This document shows, piece after piece, positions 56,101 through 64,000 of a stretch of 64,000 nucleotides of DNA. How positions within the stretch are numbered: the stretch's first letter is position 1; each line of letters starts with the position of its first letter. Position numbers and translations under genes: made by a program. The notes beneath the pieces were generated by a model. The model ran no database searches. It was not told where the DNA came from and saw only the letters and a program-made list of their open reading frames with translations. Source of the DNA: Tetragonia tetragonoides (Eukaryota; Streptophyta; Magnoliopsida; Caryophyllales; Aizoaceae); assembly GCA_038025085.1 (NCBI GenBank), contig CM076143.1, positions 51,220,501 to 51,284,500 of the forward strand, given 5' to 3'.

Positions 56101-59100
56101 AAGGGTGTTACGTGCGATGTGGTGCGAAAATATCCACCTTCGTTCCGGTGCCTCTCGAAAGCCCAAAATACGTTGATTAGAGCCTTCGTTTTCGGCTTCC
56201 CGAGCCCCGAGTGTCATTTTTGCCCAAACTTCTCCGGCGGGTCTATCATGTCCTTAGAGGACCCTCGGTGCCCTGGCAGGGTTATCCGGATTCCCGAACT
56301 GCGATTTTACCCATGCCTTTTGTGTTACGGCTCTTACACCAATGTCCTGTAAAACGCACTTCCAAGCCTATCAGGGACCAGATAAGCGAGCCTGTGGGCA
56401 TCTAATGTCCTCGAGGGGTGTTCCGAACGATGTGGTGAGAAAATATCCACCTTCACTTCGGGGCCTCCAAAAAGCACCAAAACCGTGGATTATAGCCTTC
56501 GTTTTCGGCTTTCCGGGGCCCGCGTGTCATATCTGCCCAAATTTCTCGAGGGGGTCTATCATGACCCTAAAGAACCCTCGGTGCCTCGGGGAAGTAATCC
56601 GCATCCCCGAACTTCGATATAACCCATGCCTTTGGTGTTTCGGCTCTTACACCAGTGTCTCGTAAAACGTCTTTCCAAGCCTATCAGGGGCCGGATAAAC
56701 GATCTCGAGGGCCTCCCATGTCCCATAGGGGTGTTCCGTGTGATGTGCGAAAATATCCACCTTCGTTTCTAGGCCTCCCGGAAGCCCAAACCAACATGGA
56801 TAATAGCCTTTGATTCGGCTTTCTCGGGCCCGGGTGTCATTTTTGCTCAAATTTCTCTGAGGGGTCTATCATGGCCCTAGAGGACCCTCAGTGCCCCAGG
56901 AAGCTTATCTGGATCCTCGAACTTCTACATAACCCATGCCTTTTGTATTTCGACTCTTACACCAGTGTCCCGTAAAACGCCCTTCCAAGCCTATCAGGGA
57001 CCGAATAAACGATCTCGAGGGCCTCCCATGTTCCCCTAGGGGTGTTCCGTGCGATGTGGTGCGAAAATATCAACCTTGCTTTCAAGGTTTCCAGAAAGCC
57101 AAAAGAACTTGGATTATAGCCTTCGTTTTCGGCTTCCCGGGGTCGGGTGTCAATTTTGCCCAAATTTCTGGGGGGGGTCTATCATGATCCTAGAGGACCT
57201 TCGGTGCCCCGGGAAAGTTATCCGGATCCCCGAACTTTGATATAACCCATGTCTTTGGTGTTTCGGTTCTTACACCAGTGTCTCGTAAAACGTCCCTCCA
57301 AGCCTATCAGGAACCGGGATAAGCGACCCGAGGGCCTCCTATGTCCCAGAGGGGTGTTACATGCGATCTGGTGCGAAATATCCACCATCTTTCCGGAGCC
57401 TTCGTTTTCGGCTTCACGAGGCCCGGGTGTCATTTTTGCACAAACTTCTACAGGGGGTCTATCATCCCCCTAGAGGACCCTCGATGCCCCGGGAGGGACG
57501 TCCGAATCCCCGAACTTCAATTTTACCTATGCATTTGGTCTTCCAACTCTTACACTTGTGTCCCTTAAAACGCCCTTCCAAGCTTATCAGGGACCGGATA
57601 AGCTAGTCCGTGGGCCTTCCATGTCCCTATTGGTGTCCCGTGCGATGTGGTGCGAAAATAACCACCTTCGTTGCGGGGCCTCCAGGAAGTCCAAAAAACG
57701 TAATTATAGCTTTCGTTTTCGGATTCCCGAGGCCAGGGTGTCAGCTTTGCCCAAATTTCTATAGAGGGTCTATCAAGACCGTAGAGGAACCTCGGAGCCC
57801 CGAGAGGACATCTGGATTCCCGAACATTGATAACACTCATGCCTTTGGTATTTCACCTCTTACACCAGTGACCCTTAAAACGCACTTTCAAGCCTATCAG
57901 TTACCGAATAAACGACCTGAGGGCCTCCCATGTCCCCGAAGGGTGTTAAGTGCAATGGGGTGCGAAAATATCCACCTTTGTTCTGGGGCCTCTCGAAAGC
58001 CCAAAAACGTGGATTAGAGCCTTCGTTTTCGGCTTCACGAGCCCCGAGTGGCATTTTTGCCCAAACTTCTCCGAGGGGTCTATCATGTCCTTAGAGGACC
58101 CTCTGTGAGGGTTATCCGGATTCCCGAACTCCGATTTCACCCATGCTTTTGTGTTGCGGCTTTTACACCAATGTCCCGTAAAACGCCCTTATCAGGGACC
58201 GGATAAGCGAGCCCGTGGGCCACCCATGTCCTCGAGGGGTGTTCCGAGCGATGTGGTGCGAAAATATCCACCTTTATTTCGGGGCCTCCAAAAGTTGGAT
58301 TAATAGCTTTCGTTTTCGGCTTCACAGGGCCTGGGTGTCATTTTCGCCCAAATTTCCCCGGGGGGTCTATCATGACCCTAGAGGACCTTCGGTGCCCCGG
58401 GAAAGTTATCCGCATCCCCGAACTTCGATATAACCCATGCCTTTGGTGTTTCGGCTCTTACACCAGTGTCTCATAAAATGTCCTTCCAAGCCTGTTAGGG
58501 ACAAGATAAACGATCCCGAGGGCCTCCCATGTGCCCTAGGGGTGTTCCGCGTGACGTGGTGCGAAAATATCCACCTTCGTTTCTGGGTCTCCCGGAAGCC
58601 CAAAATATGGATTATATAGCCTTCATTTTTGGCTTCTAGGGGCCCGGGTGTCATTTTTGCTCAAATTTCTCCGGGAGGTCTATCATGGCCCTAGAGGACC
58701 CTCGGTGCGTCAGGAATGTTATCTGGATCCTCGAACTTCTACAAAACCCATGCCTTTTTTATTTCGGCTCTTACACCAGTGTCCGGTAAAACGCCCTTCC
58801 AAGCCTATCAGGGACCGGATAAACGATCCTGAGGGCCTCCCATGTCCTTCTAGGGGTGTTCCGTGCAATGTTGTGCGAAAATATCAACTTTCGTTTCCGT
58901 GCTTCCAGAAAGGCAAAAAAACGTGAATTATAGCCTTTGTTTTCGGCTTCCCGAGGCCTGGGTGTCATTTTTGCCCAAATTTCTCCCTTAGAGGACCCTC
59001 GGTGCCGCGGGAAAGTGATCCGGATCCCCGAACTTCGATATAACCCTTGTCTTTGGTGTTTCGGCTCTTACACACCAGTGACCTGCAAAACGCCTTATCA

Positions 59101-61321
59101 GGGGCTGGATAGGCGGCCTGAGGGCCTCCTAAGTCCTATGTCCTCGAGGGGTGTTACGTGCAATATGGTGCGAAATTATCCACCTTCGTTCCGGAGCCTC
59201 CCGAAAGCTTGAAAAACGTTGATTATAGCCTTTGTTTTCGGCTTCCCGAGGCCCAAGTGTCATTCTTGCCCAAACTTCTCCGGGGGGTCTATCATCACCG
59301 TAGAGGACGCTCAGTGCCCCGGGTGGCACATCCGGATCCCCGATCATTGATATTACCTATGCATTTGGTGTTCCAACTCTTACACTAGTGTCCCGTAAAA
59401 CGCCCTTCCAAGCCTATCAGTGACCGGAAAAGCTAGTCAGTGGGCCTTCCATGTCCCCTAGGGGTGTTCCGTGCGATGTAGGGCGAAAATATCCACCTTT
59501 TTTCCGAGACCTCCCGGAAGCCCAAAAAAGGTAGATTATAGCCTTCGTTTTCGGATTCCAGAGGTCCGGGTGTCAGTTCTGCCCAAATTTCTACAAAGGG
59601 TCTATCAAGACCCTAGAGGAGCCTCGAAGCCCCGAGAGGACATCTGAATCCCCAAACATAGATAACACCCATGCGTTTGGTGTTTCGGCTCTTACACCAG
59701 TGACCCTTAAAACGCCGTTTCAAGCCTATCAGGAACCGGATAGGCGACCCGAGGGCCTTCCATGTCCCCGAAGGGTGTTACGTGCGATGTGGTGCGAAAA
59801 TATCCACCATCGTTCCGGAGCCTCCCTAAAGCTTAAGAAAACGTGGATTATAGCCTTCGTTTTCGGTTTCCCGAGGCCCGGGTGTCATTTTTGCCCAAAC
59901 CTCTACAGGGGGTCTATCATCACCCTAGAGGACCCTCGATGCCTCGGGAGGGACGTCCGAGGGGTGTTCCGAGCGATGTGGTGCGAAAATATCTACCTTT
60001 ACTTCGGGACCTCCAGGAAGCCCAAAAAAAGAGGATTATAGCCTTCGTTTTCGGCTTCACAAGGCCTGGGAGTCATTTTCGCCCAAATTTATCCGGGGGG
60101 TCTATCATGACCCTAGAGGACCTTCGGTGCCCCGGGAAAGTTATCCGCATCCCCGAACTTCGATATAACCCATGCCTTTGGTGTTTCGGCTCTTACACCA
60201 GTGTCTTATAAAACGTCCTTCCAAGCCTGTTAGGGACCAGATAAACGATCCCGAGGGCCTCCCATGTCCCCTAGGGGTGTTCCGTGTGACGTGGTGCGAA
60301 AACATCCACCTTCGTTTTTGGGCCTCCCGGAAGCCCAAAACATGGATTAGCCTTCCTTTTCTGCTTCCCGGGGCCCGGGTGTCATTTTTGCTCAAATTTC
60401 TCTGGGGGGTCTATCATGGCCCTAGAGGACCCTCGGTGCGTCAGGAATGTTATCTGGATCCTCGAACTTCTACAAAACCCATGCCTTTTGTATTTCGGCT
60501 CTTACACCAGTGTCCCGTAAAACGCCCTTCCAGGCCTATCAGGGACCGGATAAACAATCCTGAGGGCCTCCCATGTCCTTCTAGGGGTGTTCCGTGCAAT
60601 GTGGTGCGAAAATATCAACCTTCGTTTCGGGGCTTCTAGAAAGGCAAAAAAAGGTGGATTATAGCCTTTGTTTTCGGCTTCCCGGGCCATGGGTGTCATT
60701 TTTGCCCAAATTTCTCCGGGGGGTCTATCATGACCTTTGAGGACCCTCGGTGCCCCGGGAAAGTGATCCGGATCCCCGATCTTCGATATAACCCATGTCT
60801 TTGGTGTTTCCAGTGACCTGTAAAACGCCCTAGGGCCTCCTATGTCCCCGAGGGGTGTTACGTGCAATATGGTGCGAAATTATCCACCTTTGTTCCGGGG
60901 TCTCCCGAAAGTTTAAAAAACGTTGATTATAGCCTTTGTTTTCGGCTTCCTGAGGCCCGGGTGTCATTATTGCCCAAACTTCTCCGGGGGGTCTATCATC
61001 ACCGTAGAGGACGCTCGGTGCCCCGGGAGGGACATCCGGATCCCCGAACTTTGATATTACCTATGCATTTGGTGTTCCAACTCTTACACTAGTGTTCCGT
61101 AAAACGCCCTTCCAAGCCTATCAGGGACCTGATAAGCTAGCCCGTGGGCCTTCCATGTTCCATGTCCCCTAGGGATGTTTCGTGCGATGTGGTGCGAAAA
61201 TATCCACCTTCGTTCCGGGGCCTCCAAGAAGCCCAAAAAAAGTAAATTATAGCCTTCGTTTCAGCTTCCTAAGGCCCGGGTGTCAGTTTTGCCTAAATTT
61301 TTCCAGAGGGACTATCAAGAC
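50104..61321. repeat. GC-rich satellite array, monomers of roughly 310 bp
   Basis: About 36 head-to-tail monomers. Landmarks in each are GTGCGAAAATATCCACCTTCGTT, TTCGTTTTCGGCTTCCCG, GGTGTCATTTTTGCCCAAA, GGGGGTCTATCATGACCCTA, GAGGACCCTCGGTGCC, CATCCGGATCCCCGAACTTC and TCTTACACCAGTGTC. Spacing between successive GCGAAAATATC landmarks is mostly 295-315 bases, with shorter truncated units (for example near 50776, 55240, 59980 and 60870). Monomers fall into sequence variants such as TCCTCGAGGGGTGTTCCGAGCG, CCCCTAGGGGTGTTCCGTGCG and GTGTTACGTGCAATATGG. A long block repeats at about 3.6 kb. The array is rich in CpG and GC compared with its flanks. The many open frames are by-products of base composition and are not annotated as genes. 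Confidence 0.95.
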
Positions 61322-61737
61322 TAGGCCTGGCAAAAACTAACCCGACCCGATAACCCGACCCGAACCTAACCCGAAAAAAGCGGGTTAGGGTTGGGATTTT
61401 CGACCCGAAACATTAAATGGGTCGACCTGATTGACCCGAAAACTTAAATGGGTTAGGTTAAGGTTGAAAATTTCAACCTGCTCAACCTGAAAATTACCTG
61501 CTCAACCCGAAAATATTAAATGGGTCAGGTCACAGATCAGGTCGACCTGATTTTTATCGGGTTCGGGTCGACCTGATCCGTTTAACCCACCTAATCTAAG
61601 TTAGAGATAAAAGCTTAGCCCACAAGTGAAATGGAAAAAAAAAAAACTGACCCAAAACTTAGCCCAAGCCCAAACCCAAAATAGAGATAAAAGAGGGAAA
61701 AAAAAAACCCTACCCCTCATTTTATTTGCCGTCATTT

Positions 61738-62030
61738 AATTTCTCTCTCTTCCTCACTCTCTCTGATTCTCTCATATTCTGGATCTTTCTTCGCTCGCCT
61801 CTTCCGTCTTCCTCTTCGGCTCTTCCTCTCTCCATCTCTCGATCTCACTGTCTCTCTCATTCTCTCTCATTCTCTATCTTCCTCATCTTCAAGCTCTTCC
61901 TCACTCACTCCGTCTCACTCTCTCTCACTCTCAGTCTCACAGTCTCACTCTCTCACTCTCTCGATCTCTCGATCTCACTCTCTCGATCTCTCGATCTCAC
62001 TCTCTCGATCTCTCGATCTTTGCTGTTGGG
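61738..62030 (+). repeat. CT-rich low-complexity block (TCTCTCACTCTC, TCGATCTC)
   Basis: Imperfect TCTCACTCTC and TCTCGATC repeats lie inside the hAT-like element. The 155-codon open frame across this block (61726-62193) has Ser/Leu-rich composition and no domain, so it is treated as non-coding. Confidence 0.7.
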
Positions 62031-62337
62031 TTGGAATCTTCATCTCTTTTTCTCTTTTTCTCACCCTAACTTTCGAATCTCTCATCTCTTCATCTCTTTT
62101 TCTCTTTTTCTCACTTCATTTATGTTTTTTATGTTTTTTTTTTTTACAGATTTAATCAAGTTATACCTCACAAATTCCAAACAAGACGGTTAGTTTTCTC
62201 TTTTTCTCACTTCATCTATGTCTTCTGATTATATTTTTAATTCGTTTAATTTAAATTATGATAGATTCTGATTAATGGTTTATTCATGTTTAAGATTTAA
62301 ACTTTTAATTCAGTCGAATGGGTAGATTTTGCTTAGT

Positions 62338-63037
62338 ATTTGTGGTTCTGTTTTCATGAGTTTTGTGGTTCTGTTTTCATGAGTTTTGTGGTCTGTTTGT
62401 GGTTCTGTTTTCATGAGTTTTGTGGTTCTGTTTTCATGAGTTTTGTGGTCTGTTTGTGGTTCTGTTTTCATGAGTTTTGTGGTTCTGTTTTCATGAGTTT
62501 TGTGGTCTGTTTGTGGTTCTGTTTTCATGAGTTTTGTGGTTCTGTTTTCATGAGTTTTGTGGTCTGTTTGTGGTTCTGTTTTCATGAGTTTTGTGGTTCT
62601 GTTTTCATGAGTTTTGTGGTCTGTTTGTGGTTCTGTTTTCATGAGTTTTGTGGTTCTGTTTTCATGAGTTTTGTGGTCTGTTTGTGGTTCTGTTTTCATG
62701 AGTTTTGTGGTTCTGTTTTCATGAGTTTTGTGGTCTGTTTGTGGTTCTGTTTTCATGAGTTTTGTGGTTCTGTTTTCATGAGTTTTGTGGTCTGTTTGTG
62801 GTTCTGTTTTCATGAGTTTTGTGGTCTGTTTGTGGTTCTGTTTTCATGAGTTTTGTGGTTCTGTTTTCATGAGTTTTGTGGTCTGTTTGTGGTTCTGTTT
62901 TCATGAGTTTTGTGGTTCTGTTTTCATGAGTTTTGTGGTCTGTTTGTGGTTCTGTTTTCATGAGTTTTGTGGTTCTGTTTTCATGAGTTTTGTGGTCTGT
63001 TTGTGGTTCTGTTTTCATGAGTTTTGTGGTCTGTTTT
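62338..63037 (+). repeat. 57-bp minisatellite, about 12 units
   Basis: Each unit is two copies of a 23-mer (TGTGGTTCTGTTTTCATGAG plus TTT) and an 11-base truncated copy (TGTGGTCTGTT). Units are almost identical, with one shortened unit near 62790-62823. As 57 is divisible by three, both strands read open through most of the array, giving 19-residue periodic frames that I regard as accidental. The near-identity implies very recent expansion. Confidence 0.95.
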
Positions 63038-63552
63038 ATGTAGATGGAGGGTTTTGCTTGAAGATCTGAGTTCGGATGAGGAGTTAGACTCGACGGCTAA
63101 AGCTGCTAGTGGGAGCGTAACTTGGATTTTTTGGTTCTTGTAATTTGTAAACTTGTAACTTGGATTGTCAGGCTGTCAGGCTAGCTGGCTAGGTGCTGCC
63201 AAAGTGCTTGTAATTTGTAAACTTGGATTTTTTTGGTCATGACAGTGTCACTGTCAGCAGCCTTGAGACTTGAGAGTTTGAGGTGCTTTGAGCACTTGAG
63301 GTCTTGAGGAGGTGGCGAGGTGCTGCCAAAGTGCCAACAAGAATTTTTATGAATCATTTTACAAGTGTGCAAAATAAATCAGGTTACGCAGGTCGTTTTC
63401 AGGTCGACCTGTAACAGATCAGGTTAGGGTCAGATTTTTTGACCTGTTTATTAAACAGATCAGGTTAGGGTCGAGTTTTCTGACCTGTTTAGTAATCAGG
63501 TCAGTGGGGTTCAACCCGAACCCGACCCGACCTGATCTGTTTGCCAGGCCTA

Positions 63553-64000
63553 ATCAAGACCCTAGAGGATCCTCAGTGCCCCGAGAGGATACCCGGATCC
63601 CAGAACTTCGATAGCACCCATGCCTTTCGTATTTCGGCTCTTACACTAGTGACCGTTAAAATGCCCTTCCAAGCTTATCAGGAAGATAAGCGACCCGAGG
63701 GCCTCCCATGTCCCCGAGGGTTGTTATGTGCGATGTGGTGCGAAAATATCCACCTTCGTTCCGATGCCTCCCGAAAGCCCATAAAACGTGGATTAGAGCC
63801 ATCGTTTTCGGCTTCCCGGGGCCCAGGTGTCATTTTTGCCCAAACTTCTCCGGGGGGTTTATCATGTCCCTAGAGGACCCTCGGTGCCCTGGAAGGGCTA
63901 GCCGGATTCCGGAACTTCGATTTCACCCATGCCTTCGGTGTTACGACTCTTACAGCAATGTCTCGTAAAACGCCCTTCCAAGCCTATGTGGGTCTCCAAT
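63553..64000. repeat. satellite array continues after the hAT-like insertion
   Basis: The same monomer resumes at ATCAAGACCCTAGAGGATCC and runs to the window end, with landmarks GTGCGAAAATATCCACC (63738) and GGTGTCATTTTTGCCCAAA. The array extends past the window. Confidence 0.95.

Larger units (their letters stand above)
61322..63552. mobile_element. 2.2-kb hAT-like element inserted in the satellite
   Basis: The ends are TAGGCCTGGCAAA and TTTGCCAGGCCTA, perfect 13-bp terminal inverted repeats. The flanking 8-bp duplication ATCAAGAC is perfect (61314-61321 and 63553-63560), as for hAT elements. Next to each end is a subterminal block of ACCCGACCC/GGGTCGGG-type motifs. The interior has a CT-rich leader-like block, a large minisatellite and a short ATGGAGGG...GAAGATCTGAG segment near 63042-63110 that may be a relic of an original gene. 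No transposase domain was recognised, so it is probably non-autonomous. Confidence 0.93.

Noticed and set aside
50247..61092. Dozens of open frames of 60-173 codons in the satellite array, many with recurring FCPNFSGGSIM...LEDPRCPG-like peptides
   Set aside because: They follow the tandem monomer in several frames and both strands. Frames break at monomer indels, there are no consistent starts, and no domain was recognised. They reflect base composition and repetition, not genes.
61726..62193. 155-codon Ser/Leu-rich frame
   Set aside because: Translation of CT-rich simple sequence inside the hAT-like element; no domain.
62338..63037. CRISPR-like array
   Set aside because: Direct tandem repeats with no unique spacers, in a plant transposon: a minisatellite.

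Overview
The window is nuclear DNA of a flowering plant. The evidence is multi-exon genes with GT-AG introns, plant-specific genes (an RNA polymerase IV/V subunit, a GLV/RGF root growth factor precursor), a Ty1/copia retrotransposon with an initiator-Met tRNA primer site, and several plant-type hAT, mariner/Stowaway-like, Tourist-like and SINE insertions. Intergenic DNA is AT-rich. Scattered ACGGAGTA-like words and the protein sequences suggest a core eudicot, perhaps Caryophyllales, but that is only an impression. Exons were assembled by eye from splice sites, frame continuity and family knowledge; no search was run.

Layout. 1-1140: 5' end of an unidentified minus-strand gene. 1.3-3.1 kb: long inverted-repeat element with a hAT inside it. 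4.8-9.3 kb: RNA polymerase IV/V subunit 4 (NRPD4/NRPE4), 8 coding exons. 9.3-13.5 kb: gene-poor. 13.5-18.6 kb: nearly intact minus-strand copia element, TSD TATTA, 223-bp LTRs. 18.8-19.2 kb: two Tourist-like MITEs. 20.4-21.8 kb: GLV/RGF/CLEL peptide precursor with two possible 3' ends, each ending in a different RGF-like peptide. 23.55-24.40 kb: mariner-like element. 26.2-36.4 kb: ubiquitin-like BAG6/CIP73-type protein, 16 coding exons. 37-38 kb: SINE, hAT MITE, ribosomal-protein-type promoter. 38.0-41.4 kb: ribosomal protein S11 (uS17). 43.7-46.3 kb: PP2C phosphatase, with a broken tandem copy of its 3' end to 47.6 kb. 47.8-49.4 kb: the last three exons of argininosuccinate lyase (minus strand). 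50.1-64.0 kb: a GC-rich satellite array of roughly 310-bp monomers, broken by a 2.2-kb hAT-like element that carries a 57-bp minisatellite.

The genes are independent single-copy-type loci with no shared pathway: RNA-directed DNA methylation (NRPD4), peptide hormone signalling (RGF), protein quality control or symbiosis-type signalling (BAG6/CIP73), translation (RPS11), dephosphorylation (PP2C) and arginine synthesis (ASL). The most interesting observations are the two-peptide RGF locus and the junction where a satellite array starts in what should be an intron of, or a break in, the ASL gene.
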